Assembly: GCF_000732325.1 (NCBI RefSeq)
Contig: NZ_BBIW01000007.1
Coordinates: 1 to 64,000, forward strand
Length of the DNA stretch: 64,000 nucleotides
Direction: 5' to 3'
From: Paenibacillus sp. TCA20
GTDB taxonomy: Bacteria; Bacillota; Bacilli; Paenibacillales; Paenibacillaceae
Of this stretch, positions 10,353-18,841 are shown one piece after another. A program made the translations under genes and the position numbers. The notes beneath the pieces were generated by a model. That model did not search any database. It was not told the origin of the DNA and was given only the letters and a program-made list of their open reading frames with translations. The number at the start of each line of letters is the position of its first letter. The stretch's first letter is position 1.

Positions 10353-10389
10353 TCCTCCCTGAGAGGGAGGACCCCAAAGGGACCTCCCT
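10353..10389 (-). promoter_or_regulatory. Mutually exclusive hairpins in the uvrA leader
   Basis: The segment AGGGAGG at 10364-10370 (plus strand) can pair with TCCTCCCT at 10353-10360 (8 bp, 3-nt loop). It can also pair with CCTCCCT at 10383-10389 (7 bp, the loop itself containing CCC/GGG). The two folds cannot coexist. They lie 32-68 nt upstream of the uvrA start, within the likely 5' leader. They may be regulatory or may be a dispersed palindromic repeat. Confidence 0.45.
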
Positions 10390-10465
10390 TTGGAAACCGG
10401 AAATTGGCCGAAGTAGTTGGGCTCGTGGTTATTTACAGCTGGGTTGTTGTGCTTGGACCGCATTC

Positions 10466-10496
10466 GTTCTGGACAACCCATCTGGTTGTCCAGAAC
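10466..10496. repeat. Perfect 13-bp inverted repeat with 5-nt loop
   Basis: GTTCTGGACAACC at 10466-10478 is exactly reversed as GGTTGTCCAGAAC at 10484-10496 around CATCT. No T-run follows on either strand, so it is not a simple terminator. It lies between uvrA and the tandem repeat array. It could be a regulator site, an RNA hairpin or a repeat remnant. Confidence 0.7.
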
Positions 10497-10523
10497 ATGC
10501 TTCACATCCGACGCGGACCGTGA

Positions 10524-11176
10524 GTGGGATTGCTTCGCTATATCCCACGGGCGGACCATTGCTCTTCGAGCTCGGTCCTTCAAGTGCAACTTCCTGCGTG
10601 GGATTGCTTCGCTCCATCCCACGGGCGGACCATTGCTCTTCGAGCTCGGTCCTTCAAGTGCAACTTCCTGCGTGGGATTGCTTCGCTCCATCCCACCGGC
10701 GGACCATTGCTCTCTGAGCTCGGTCCTTCAAGTGCAACTTCCTGCGTGGGATCGCTTCGCCCCATCCCACAGGCGGACCATTGCTCTCTGAGCTCGGTCC
10801 TTCAAGTGCAACTTCCTGTTGTGGGATCGCTTCGCTTCATCCCACCGGCGGACCATTGCTCTCCGAGCTCGGTCCTTCAAGTGCAACTTCCTGTTGTGAG
10901 ATTGCTTCGCTCCATCCCACCGGCGGACCATTGCTCTCTGAGCTCGGTCCTTCAAGTGCAATTTCCTGTTGTGAGATCGCTTCGCCCCATCCCACGGGCG
11001 GACCATTGCTCCTCGAGCTCGGTCCTTCAAGTGCAACTTCCTGCGTGGGATTGCTTCGCTCCATCCCACGGGCGGACCATTGCTCTTCGAGTTCGGTCCT
11101 TCAAGTGCAACTTCCTGTTGTGGGATCGCTTCGCCCCATCCCACGGGCGGACCATTGCTCTTCGAGCTCGGTCCTT
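10524..11176. repeat. Nine tandem 74-75 bp structured repeat units between uvrA and uvrB
   Basis: Units begin with GTGGGAT or GTGAGAT at 10524, 10598, 10672, 10746, 10821, 10896, 10971, 11045 and 11120. The last unit breaks off near 11176. Each unit contains two inverted repeats. The first is GTGGGAT...ATCCCAC with an 11-nt loop. The second is GGACC...GGTCC enclosing GCTC-NNN-GAGC. The loop triplet of the latter varies (TTC, TCT, TCC, CTC) while the GCTC/GAGC arms stay fixed, which suggests selection on structure. Because the period is close to 25 codons, long open frames appear on both strands by chance. The flanking DNA 11177-11311 shows nothing recognisable. Confidence 0.92.
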
Positions 11177-11311
11177 GTTCTACTAAATTAAACAATATAT
11201 CAATTTATCAATAAGTATAGCCCTTATTATCAGCTTTCAACGTTATTAAACGAAATACAATCACACAAGTAAAGAGTACAGAAGCAGCAATGTTATACGT
11301 ATGCACTCTTT

Positions 11312-11345
11312 AAGAAGAGAACGACCCCTCGGCCGTTCTCTTCTT
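11312..11345 (-). terminator. Hairpin after uvrB, probable terminator
   Basis: AAGAAGAGAACG pairs with CGTTCTCTTCTT (12 bp) just beyond the uvrB stop. The T-rich tail is clear only on the plus strand (TATTTTATT, overlapping the uvrB end). In the uvrB direction the hairpin lacks a U-run and may act mainly as an mRNA 3' end stabiliser. Confidence 0.6.
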
Positions 11346-11348
11346 ATT

Positions 11349-13343
11349 TTATTCTGCCTTCAATTCAAGCAGGGCGTCACGCAGTTCCGCGGCACGCTCG
11401 AACTGCAAGTTCTTCGCTGCATCCTTCATTTCAGCCTCAAGACGCTGCATCAACGACTGACGCTCGCGCTTCGACATCTTCTCTGCGCCGCCTGTCAGAT
11501 AATCGCTCTTCGCCTCGGCCACCTTCGTTGCCTCAATAACCTCACGAATCTTCTTGCGGATGGTCTGCGGTGTAATTCCATGCTCTTCATTATAAGCGAC
11601 CTGGATTGCACGACGACGTTCTGTCTCCTTAATCGCTTTATCCATGGAGTCCGTAATCTTATCACCATACATGATAACTTTACCTTCACTGTTCCGGGCT
11701 GCGCGTCCAATAGTCTGAATAAGTGAGCGTTCAGAACGCAGGAAGCCCTCTTTATCAGCATCCAATATAGCAACAAGCGACACTTCAGGAAGATCAAGTC
11801 CTTCCCGCAGCAGGTTAATTCCGATAAGGACATGGAATGTGCCGAGCCGGAGATCCCTCAGAATGGACATACGCTCCAGCGTCTTAATATCAGAGTGCAT
11901 ATATCTGACCTTAATGCCGACTTCCTTGAAGTAATCGGTCAGATCCTCTGCCATCTTCTTCGTTAACGTCGTAACAAGTACGCGCTCATCCTTCTCTACA
12001 CGGTCCCGAATCTCTCCAATCAGATCATCAATTTGACCTTTGGTCGGTCTCACTTCAATGATCGGATCAAGCAGACCTGTTGGACGAATAATCTGCTGAA
12101 CCATTTCTCCTTCGTTATGCTCAAGCTCATAAGGACCTGGAGTGGCAGAGACGTATACGAGCTGCTTCGTCTTCTTCTCGAATTCCTCGAACTGCAGTGG
12201 ACGGTTATCCAGTGCGGACGGCAAACGAAATCCGTGCTCAACGAGTACGGTCTTCCGCGCACGGTCACCGTTGTACATCGCGCGAATTTGAGGCAGCGTT
12301 ACATGCGACTCGTCAATGACAACCAGCATATCGTCAGGGAAATAGTCGAGCAGTGTATACGGTGTAGCTCCTGCCTCACGGAAGGTCAGTGGACCAGAAT
12401 AATTCTCAATCCCGGAGCAGAATCCCACTTCCTTCATCATCTCGATATCGTAACGTGTCCGCTGTTCCAGACGCTGTGCCTCGAGCAGCTTGCCCTGTTC
12501 ACGCAGTTCAGCAAGACGCTCCTCGAGCTCACGCTCAATATTAACAAGCGCAACTCTCATCGTCTCCTCACGCGTAACAAAGTGAGACGCCGGGAATATG
12601 GCCACATGGTCGCGCTCACCTATGAGCTCGCCGGTCAGCACGTCAATCTCTGTAATGCGCTCAACTTCGTCTCCAAAAAGCTCGATTCGCATCGCATGCT
12701 GATCTTTGGATGCCGGAAAAATCTCAATGACATCACCGCGCACGCGGAATGTCCCCCGGACAAAATTAAGGTCATTACGCTGGTATTGGATATCCACGAG
12801 GCGTGACAAAATCTCCTTGCGAGACTTCTCCATCCCTACACGGAGCGACAATAACATATTAGAATACTCTATCGGAGAACCGAGACCATAGATGCAGGAT
12901 ACACTCGCAACAATAATGACGTCACGGCGCTCGAACAAGGAACTTGTCGCTGAATGCCGGAGCTTATCAATTTCTTCATTTATACTTGAATCCTTCTCAA
13001 TGTACGTATCTGAAGAAGGAATATAGGCTTCCGGTTGATAGTAATCGTAATAGCTTACAAAGTAATCTACCGAATTGTTAGGAAAAAACTCCTTAAACTC
13101 ACTTGCGAGCTGTGCCGCAAGCGTCTTGTTATGTGCAATAACAAGCGTGGGTCTATTTAACTTCGCTATGGTCTGAGCAATGGTAAACGTCTTACCGGTA
13201 CCTGTAGCACCAAGCAATGTCTGATGCCTCTTCCCTTGCCGGATCCCTTCTACCAGCTCTACAATCGCTTGCGGCTGATCCCCTTGAGGTTCAAATTCCG
13301 ATACGAGTTCAAATCCTTTATTGCTCATGACAATATCGCTCAT
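11349..13343 (-). CDS. uvrB: UvrABC excinuclease subunit B
   Basis: UvrB receives damaged DNA from UvrA, verifies the lesion and recruits UvrC. It is full length at 664 aa. Helicase motif I (GATGTGKT) is near residue 46, the beta-hairpin region ([10 protein letters not shown]) near 98-107, the DESH box near 340 and motif VI (QTIGRAARN) near 540. The C-terminal UVR motif (about 625-660) binds UvrC. The ATG at 13343 is preceded by GGTGAGG at about 8 nt; an internal Met at residue 6 has no ribosome binding site. A possible promoter (TTGCAT, 16 nt, TATTTT) can be read 40-80 nt upstream but is weak. Transcription towards uvrA would have to cross the hairpin array. Confidence 0.97.
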   Translation of the reverse strand: MSDIVMSNKGFELVSEFEPQGDQPQAIVELVEGIRQGKRHQTLLGATGTGKTFTIAQTIAKLNRPTLVIAHNKTLAAQLASEFKEFFPNNSVDYFVSYYDYYQPEAYIPSSDTYIEKDSSINEEIDKLRHSATSSLFERRDVIIVASVSCIYGLGSPIEYSNMLLSLRVGMEKSRKEILSRLVDIQYQRNDLNFVRGTFRVRGDVIEIFPASKDQHAMRIELFGDEVERITEIDVLTGELIGERDHVAIFPASHFVTREETMRVALVNIERELEERLAELREQGKLLEAQRLEQRTRYDIEMMKEVGFCSGIENYSGPLTFREAGATPYTLLDYFPDDMLVVIDESHVTLPQIRAMYNGDRARKTVLVEHGFRLPSALDNRPLQFEEFEKKTKQLVYVSATPGPYELEHNEGEMVQQIIRPTGLLDPIIEVRPTKGQIDDLIGEIRDRVEKDERVLVTTLTKKMAEDLTDYFKEVGIKVRYMHSDIKTLERMSILRDLRLGTFHVLIGINLLREGLDLPEVSLVAILDADKEGFLRSERSLIQTIGRAARNSEGKVIMYGDKITDSMDKAIKETERRRAIQVAYNEEHGITPQTIRKKIREVIEATKVAEAKSDYLTGGAEKMSKRERQSLMQRLEAEMKDAAKNLQFERAAELRDALLELKAE

Positions 13344-13807
13344 TGCCCAACCTCACCTTCATCGTCTAAAATAGTTTTACACCAGGATTATGCAAATTTC
13401 GATCTCTCTCGCTAAGAAACTACAAATATCCAGATAGAATGAAGTCATCAATGTACATACTTACACTCAAAAACTTCAAATCAACCTAGATATTGTTGTA
13501 AGAACTGCCCATAGCAAGCTGTGCAATATCCTTATATATGTCGAGATTTACCGAAAATATAACATTCGGAAACCATTTTATATCTGTATTGCTTATTTAC
13601 CTAACATTAAACAAATGAAGTTCCTCAGCCGAAATAAAAAAGAACCCATCTCAAAAAGTGGAATGAAGCTCTTCATCAGGCTGTTTCACCGGCTCTTCGT
13701 TCGTGAGTTAAGCAAAAGCATTTATAAGAATGTTTGTTCCCGTTTATTATACTCGGTTCATGTCCTGGATGCAAATATAGAACGCAAATGAATGGAGGGA
13801 ATTTTTG
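13344..13807. other. Divergent uvrB-motA intergenic region with an orphan minus-strand terminator
   Basis: This 464-bp stretch separates the divergent uvrB and motA genes. It has no credible gene. At 13636-13697 a minus-strand reading gives AAGAGCC pairing with GGGTTCTT, an inner ATGAAG/CTTCAT hairpin and then six T. That is a terminator-like element with no minus-strand gene upstream of it in the window. It could terminate an unannotated short transcript or be a relic. motA promoter elements are unclear. Confidence 0.4.
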
Positions 13808-14602
13808 ATGGATATCGCGACCCTAATCGGCCTTATAGCCGGAGCTGTCGCAATCATTGGAGGATTTTTATGGGAAGGGGGACAAATAACAGGATTATTT
13901 CAAGGAACGGCTGCTCTTATCGTCTTCGGCGGTACGATTGCAGCCGTGCTCATCAGCTATCCAATGCACCGGATCCGCACTCTGCCTGCCGGCATTAAAC
14001 TGGCCTTCAAGCCGAATCGGTCTGAAGTCAATGAGTGGCTGGAGGATATCGTAGAGATGTCCATGGTTGCAAGACGCGAAGGCGTTCTAGCCTTGGAGCA
14101 GAAGGTCCTTGATCACCCTAATATTTTCTTAAGAGAAGGAATTCAGTTGGTTGTGGATGGAACAGATCAGCCGATCGTCCGTCAGATTATGGAGCTGGAT
14201 ATTGATGCCAAAGAACAGGAGCATGATAACTATGCCAAGCTATTTGAATCTGCAGGCTCCTATGCGCCGACCATGGGGATTATCGGGACGGTTATGGGAC
14301 TCATTCAGGTGCTTGGCCATCTGACGGATCCGAGTCAGCTCGGTCCATCGATCGCCGTTGCTTTTATCGCGACCTTATATGGGGTGGCCAGCGCAAACCT
14401 GATTTTCTTGCCTATCGCCTCCAAGATCAGAGCCAAGAGCGCTGAGGAGATCCTGGTGATGGAAATGATTCTGGAAGGTGTATTGTCTGTACAAAATGGC
14501 GATAATGCGCTGCTCGTTCGTAAAAAGCTGAACACTTATATCACTTCACAGCCGACTTCATTAAACCCGAGGAAGGATGTCACGCATGAGACAGCGGAAT
14601 AG
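13808..14602 (+). CDS. motA: Flagellar motor stator protein MotA (or MotP)
   Basis: A 264-residue stator subunit with four membrane segments (about 3-23, 29-49, 155-175, 187-207). It forms the ion channel with MotB and pushes on FliG. The loop between the second and third helices carries the charged MotA signature (ARREGVLALE). The conserved proline-bearing APTMGIIGTVMGL stretch lines the channel. The ATG at 13808 has GGAGGG 8 nt upstream; a TTG one codon earlier is less likely. Features such as LGPSIAVAFIATLYG are also typical of the sodium-type MotP, so ion specificity is open. motB starts inside its 3' end. Confidence 0.92.
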   Translation: MDIATLIGLIAGAVAIIGGFLWEGGQITGLFQGTAALIVFGGTIAAVLISYPMHRIRTLPAGIKLAFKPNRSEVNEWLEDIVEMSMVARREGVLALEQKVLDHPNIFLREGIQLVVDGTDQPIVRQIMELDIDAKEQEHDNYAKLFESAGSYAPTMGIIGTVMGLIQVLGHLTDPSQLGPSIAVAFIATLYGVASANLIFLPIASKIRAKSAEEILVMEMILEGVLSVQNGDNALLVRKKLNTYITSQPTSLNPRKDVTHETAE

Positions 14603-15422
14603 GCGAACACGGAATGTAAAGTCAGCGCATTCCTCCGGCTCTCCGCATGATCGCTGGATGATTACCTATGCGGATCTCATAACACTTTTACTCATTTTCT
14701 TCGTGATGATGTATGCGATGAGCCGGCTAGATGCAAGCAAGTATGAGGAAGTCACCAGCTCCCTTCAAACTACCTTTCAGAGCTCAAGCGGAATTCTTGA
14801 CGGAGGAAATGGTGTCATTGACTACCCCTCTGGCCAGAATGGTAACTCAAGCAGTGAAGCAAACCAGCCTGGCTCGAGCGGAACCGGTTCAGATATGGGA
14901 CAAGAGGCGGACGGCGGACCTTTGACCGAACGAGAGTCTGCATTTCGTGAGCAGGAAAAAGAGCTTCAGGATCTGATGGCCTTGATCGAAGATTATATAA
15001 GGGACCATGAGCTTGAGAATCTTATTTTTGTAGTGGACAAGCCTCAAGGGATCTCCATTACGCTGAGTGAACAATTTCTGTTTCGCACTGGGGACGCGAA
15101 TTTAATGGAAGGTGCAGGCCCGGTTCTCTCTCAATTAGCCAGCTTGTTTAGGGATCTCGAGACAACCATCTCAATCGAGGGACACACCGACAATACCCCG
15201 GTGACATCGGGCTCCAAATACCGGGACAACTGGGAGCTCTCCGGTGAGCGTGCACTCTCTGTGCTTCGTTATTTTATTGAGCAGGAAGGACTCGATCCGG
15301 ACAGCTTCCAATATGCAGGATATGCGGATAACCGGCCTGCAGCAGAGAATACGACCGCAGCGGGCAGACAACAAAACCGCCGAGTGGAAATTACGGTTCT
15401 GCGACAGCTGCAAAGTGAGTAA
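14586..15422 (+). CDS. motB: Flagellar motor stator protein MotB (or MotS)
   Basis: A 278-residue partner of MotA that anchors the stator to peptidoglycan. The single membrane helix (about 26-45) carries the ion-binding aspartate D30 in the sequence WMITYADL. A plug and linker rich in S, G and Q follows (about 60-120). A C-terminal OmpA-like peptidoglycan-binding domain (about 165-275) carries GHTDNTPV and the usual NWELSGERA helix. I chose the ATG at 14586, where AGGAAGG lies 9 nt upstream; the ATG at 14577 directly abuts that site. It overlaps motA by 17 nt, so the pair is translationally coupled, and a strong terminator ends the operon. Confidence 0.92.
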   Translation: MRQRNRRTRNVKSAHSSGSPHDRWMITYADLITLLLIFFVMMYAMSRLDASKYEEVTSSLQTTFQSSSGILDGGNGVIDYPSGQNGNSSSEANQPGSSGTGSDMGQEADGGPLTERESAFREQEKELQDLMALIEDYIRDHELENLIFVVDKPQGISITLSEQFLFRTGDANLMEGAGPVLSQLASLFRDLETTISIEGHTDNTPVTSGSKYRDNWELSGERALSVLRYFIEQEGLDPDSFQYAGYADNRPAAENTTAAGRQQNRRVEITVLRQLQSE

Positions 15423-15454
15423 GTCCAGATCTCATCTGCTTATAAAAAGGAAAA

Positions 15455-15493
15455 CCTCCATCCTGATTTTTAATGCAGGATGGAGGTTTTTTT
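15455..15493 (+). terminator. Terminator of the motAB operon
   Basis: CCTCCATCCTG pairs perfectly with CAGGATGGAGG (11 bp) around a 10-nt loop and is followed by seven T. Confidence 0.95.
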
Positions 15494-15581
15494 GGTGCAG
15501 AGAAGCTTGTATTCGAACGTTCCACTTCTCCGGCTTATTTTATCTCGTGATTGCTTAAAGTAATTTTCAGCTTCTATCCCC

Positions 15582-16877
15582 TCATGCTTCATGACTGAAA
15601 GGATCTGGTGCAGGCTTTTCGGTACGATGTGTATCCACCTTCATCCCGACGATCTGAAAGAAGGAGGCGGGACGCTCGTCTATCGCAAAGCCAGAATCCG
15701 GATCCGGTGCAAGCAATGCACCGAGCTGATGGTGCTCACCTTCGTATATCGCACGCTGCAGAAATTTACTCTCGCCTTCAATATTGCGTACTTCCAATTT
15801 GCAAAATGCAGGGTTCATTCGAAGGGCGCTGTGCAGCTCCGCTTGGGAGTTGACATGCTGCCCATTTACTCTAAAGATAACCTCACCCGTCTGGATCCCC
15901 AGCTCCTCCGCAGGACTTCCCGGCAATACGGCCAGAACCTGCAGTCCCTGCTTAGGATGTACATAGATTGGGCTGCGGTTCTCTTCCTCCGACGAACTGA
16001 TCCAGCATATCGCTTCAAGACCTAGAAGAGCAAATAACACCGCGACCAGTGACAGCGGATTCCACCACACGGACAAGAGACTCAAGACAAGCAGTATGAC
16101 TCCATACAGCAGGAGCCGCTTCGTGGTAAGCGCTGATTTGTCTTCAGGCAGCATACTTTTTGTCATTTCACTAAATCCGACGATAAAAGGAACAGCAAAG
16201 AGCATATACATATCGGCACCGCCGGAAATCAGCGGACTCCAGGCTAGACCCGCTCCGCTTCCCGACGTCGTGGGCATAAGCAGCATAAGCGGCACAGGTA
16301 CATAGTACTGCAGCTGATAACCACCGACAAGCTTGCCTCTCTTCCCTTTAAAATAAACAGGAGAAGCGTTCTGCTCCTGCTGCAGCCTTACGAACAGAGC
16401 CTGAGTCAAGTGCAGCACTGCTGCAAGCATCAGCAGCTGAGGAATCGGCAGATCATGGATTGTAGAGACCACAGCTTCGAGGAAGCCTCGCGGCTCCCAG
16501 CTGCCAAAGAGCTTAAGCACCCATTGTATAATACCGAGCAAGCCCACTGCATATACCGCGTTCAGGTATCTGATCCGCAGCAGCATCAGTATAATCGATG
16601 TTACCCATATCGCCAGCACAGCCTGTGCTGTCATTTCAATTCCCAGAAATAAATAAACGACAGATACAATAAGACCAACCAGTATACCTGTAAAAATAGC
16701 CCGCAATGTTAACAGCGGCCACCCATTAAGGCGTGTGTGGAGCAATCTTCGTTCTAGCATCCCCTGACGACGGTAACTGAGCGCTAATAATACGATGGCT
16801 ATGTAATAAAATGGCTGTGTCAGCAAATCGATTAATGCATCCACAACAAGCCATAGCCATGTGATGACTTCATTCAA
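15582..16877 (-). CDS. minJ: MinJ-like polytopic membrane protein with PDZ domain
   Basis: A 431-residue protein with about eight hydrophobic segments between residues 5 and 290 and a C-terminal PDZ domain (about 305-375, with GLQVLAVLPGSPAEELGI). In B. subtilis MinJ bridges DivIVA and MinD at poles and septa and is encoded beside ctpB and ftsEX. The gene order here (ftsE, ftsX, M23, ctpB, this gene, then uvrB) strongly supports the same identity. The start appears to be TTG at 16877, with AGGGGG about 11 nt upstream; a nearby ATG is out of frame. A strong terminator lies between it and the ctpB-like gene, so it probably has its own promoter. Identity rests on architecture and synteny more than on a signature motif. 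Confidence 0.75.
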   Translation of the reverse strand: MNEVITWLWLVVDALIDLLTQPFYYIAIVLLALSYRRQGMLERRLLHTRLNGWPLLTLRAIFTGILVGLIVSVVYLFLGIEMTAQAVLAIWVTSIILMLLRIRYLNAVYAVGLLGIIQWVLKLFGSWEPRGFLEAVVSTIHDLPIPQLLMLAAVLHLTQALFVRLQQEQNASPVYFKGKRGKLVGGYQLQYYVPVPLMLLMPTTSGSGAGLAWSPLISGGADMYMLFAVPFIVGFSEMTKSMLPEDKSALTTKRLLLYGVILLVLSLLSVWWNPLSLVAVLFALLGLEAICWISSSEEENRSPIYVHPKQGLQVLAVLPGSPAEELGIQTGEVIFRVNGQHVNSQAELHSALRMNPAFCKLEVRNIEGESKFLQRAIYEGEHHQLGALLAPDPDSGFAIDERPASFFQIVGMKVDTHRTEKPAPDPFSHEA

Positions 16878-16959
16878 GTTAGCTCACGCCCCCTCATATT
16901 CAACTGTTGCATGCCCTCTCCAAATGCATGATCCAATCAATTTCATAACTCATTTAAGT

Positions 16960-16991
16960 AAAAAAAGAAGGCTGAACAAGCAGCCTTCTTT
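16960..16991 (-). terminator. Terminator after the ctpB-like gene
   Basis: On the minus strand AAAGAAGGCTG pairs with CAGCCTTCTTT around CTTGTT, followed by further T residues. It separates the S41 protease from the minJ-like gene. Confidence 0.92.
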
Positions 16992-17060
16992 CATCTGTTT
17001 TTCTAATATCGACAAGAAAAACTTATTCTGAACGCTTAATGTTCGGGTCGTTTTTCTCTC

Positions 17061-18521
17061 TTAGTTCGACGCAGCTGAAGTGATCTCCTGCTTCATCTTA
17101 GAAACAGCCTGTTTGAGCTGCGTATCGTATGCAGGATCGCCGATTCGTTCAATGAGCGCGGTCTCGAGTGCTGCAGCCGTTTCCTCATTGATATTTCCGC
17201 TCACGCTCAGCCCTTGTGAGCTCTGGAAAGCCTTGACGGCTTCTACGGTCTTATCATCATAATAACCGTCCTTACGATCCGTCTTATATCCAAGACCCTC
17301 AAGCATCGTTTGTGCGTTCTTCACGTCTGTGCTGTTGGTATCGTATTTCAATGGAAGATTATCCTTATTGATTGGTGCTACTGAGAAATAATCAGGCTGA
17401 CTTACACTGATATCAGGCTCGATTCCTTTCTCATGAATCCAATCACCATTTGGCGTAAGCCATTTGGCTATCGTAATCTTCACAAGGCTTCCGTCACCAA
17501 GCTGGCGTTCAAAGCTGGTCTGCACCGTTCCTTTACCGAAGGAATGCTCACCGAGCAGTGTCGCTCCGGCGGATTGCTGCAGTGCGCCTGCCAGAATTTC
17601 AGATGCGCTTGCACTTCCTTTGTTCATCAGGACACTCACCGGGTAATCCTTCGCTGAACCTTTGGACTTATTCGTTTCCCGAGATCCGTTCTTGTCTTCC
17701 ACTTGCACAATCAGTTCTCCAGAAGGAACAAACTGCTCTGCGATATCAATGACGACAGACAGTACACCGCCGGGATTGTTACGAACGTCGATGACAAGCC
17801 CCTTCATGTTCTGGCTTTCAAGCTTAGCAAGCTCCTCCTTGAACCGTTCACCTGTATTCAAAGAGAACTGCGTTATCGTAATAACACCGACACCATCTTC
17901 CTTCATCTCCGCGTACACGGTCTCCAGATCAATGTCATCTCGTATAATACTGAACTCGAGCGGATCATTGGATCCAGAACGCTGAACCTGAACCTTGGCT
18001 TCGCTGCCCTTCGGTCCACGGATCTTGGAGACGGCATCATTGAGATCAAGTCCCTGCAACGACTCACCATTGACAGACAAAATCACATCTTTAGCCCGTA
18101 TTCCTGCCTTTTCGGCGGGAGAGCCCTTGATCGGAGATACCACCACAACATTGCCATCCTGTGAGGATACTTCTGCGCCAATACCTGTAAATGAACCTTC
18201 AATCGATTCTTCGAATTGAGCAGCTGTTTCCTGACCCATGTAATTGGAATAAGGATCTCCAAGCGACTCCATCATTCCATTAATAGCGCCATCAATTAGT
18301 TTAGTACGGTCCACATCTTGATAATAGTTAGCCTCGATCAGGTCAAGTGCGGTTTCAATCTTCTGCAGTTCGTTCTTCTGATTGCTGCCTGTTACACTGG
18401 CGAGCAGTCCTTCTCCACCCTGGCTGTTCAGCCCCGGGTAATTTACAACAGCGAGTGTAAGCAAGCTTCCACCCAGAAGCGCAAGAACCACCAGCAGTAT
18501 AGCTGAGCGCTTCTTCATCAT
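17061..18521 (-). CDS. ctpB: S41 carboxyl-terminal processing protease (CtpB-like)
   Basis: A 486-residue exported PDZ protease. It has a signal anchor (about 5-26), an N-terminal dimerisation helix region, and a PDZ domain (about 112-185). The S41 core has a catalytic set matching B. subtilis CtpB in spacing: S305 in KGSASASE, K330 in FGKGTVQ and Q334. A C-terminal peptidoglycan-binding-1 domain (about 405-460) follows, which tethers it to the wall. CtpB cleaves SpoIVFA in sporulation, and vegetative substrates are also known for the family. I prefer the ATG at 18521: GGCGGTGA gives an ideal 8-nt spacing, whereas the GTG at 18530 overlaps that site. It is transcribed with the cell-wall block but lies beyond a 320-bp gap rich in palindromes. 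Confidence 0.92.
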   Translation of the reverse strand: MMKKRSAILLVVLALLGGSLLTLAVVNYPGLNSQGGEGLLASVTGSNQKNELQKIETALDLIEANYYQDVDRTKLIDGAINGMMESLGDPYSNYMGQETAAQFEESIEGSFTGIGAEVSSQDGNVVVVSPIKGSPAEKAGIRAKDVILSVNGESLQGLDLNDAVSKIRGPKGSEAKVQVQRSGSNDPLEFSIIRDDIDLETVYAEMKEDGVGVITITQFSLNTGERFKEELAKLESQNMKGLVIDVRNNPGGVLSVVIDIAEQFVPSGELIVQVEDKNGSRETNKSKGSAKDYPVSVLMNKGSASASEILAGALQQSAGATLLGEHSFGKGTVQTSFERQLGDGSLVKITIAKWLTPNGDWIHEKGIEPDISVSQPDYFSVAPINKDNLPLKYDTNSTDVKNAQTMLEGLGYKTDRKDGYYDDKTVEAVKAFQSSQGLSVSGNINEETAAALETALIERIGDPAYDTQLKQAVSKMKQEITSAASN

Positions 18522-18625
18522 GAGCGTCACCGCCCTTTCTATTCCGACTTACTTGCTTTGGATGTAAATAGGATACAAATCAACTTAGAGCCCGGCTTCA
18601 AGTCGGCGGCTATGTTACACCCTCC

Positions 18626-18735
18626 GTTTCATCCTTGGATAAAACAAGCTCCTTATTTACTTGTATCATATTTCGCAAAAGGATGAAACAGCACACGACG
18701 GTGTTTCGCTTATTGTTTCATCCGTGGATGAAACA
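18626..18735. promoter_or_regulatory. Cluster of GTTTCATCC/GGATGAAAC half-sites upstream of the ctpB-like gene
   Basis: The 320-bp gap 18522-18841 carries no gene. GTTTCATCC occurs at 18626 and 18715, and GGATGAAAC at 18681 and 18726. The 18714-18735 copy is a perfect palindrome, TGTTTCATCC and GGATGAAACA separated by GT. The 18626-18645 copy is the same design with one mismatched pair (GTTTCATCC, TT, GGATAAAAC). This looks like an operator for a dimeric regulator or a pair of RNA hairpins, about 105-215 nt upstream of the protease start. Confidence 0.55.
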
Positions 18736-18841
18736 CTGCACAACCGTGTTACGTTGACTGATTCATCCTCACACATAAAACCATATACCAGCAAGAGTAT
18801 ATGTAAAGCTTGTACGGAATATGTCCAGAATAGACCTCAGC

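Noticed and set aside
10524..11176. CRISPR array
   Set aside because: There are no unique spacers; the whole 74-75 bp unit repeats, and no cas genes are present.
10326..11195. Several overlapping open frames of 60-220 codons on both strands of the repeat array
   Set aside because: They come from a near-75-bp period without stops, exist on both strands at once, lack ribosome binding sites and have repetitive peptides. They are repeat artefacts, not genes.
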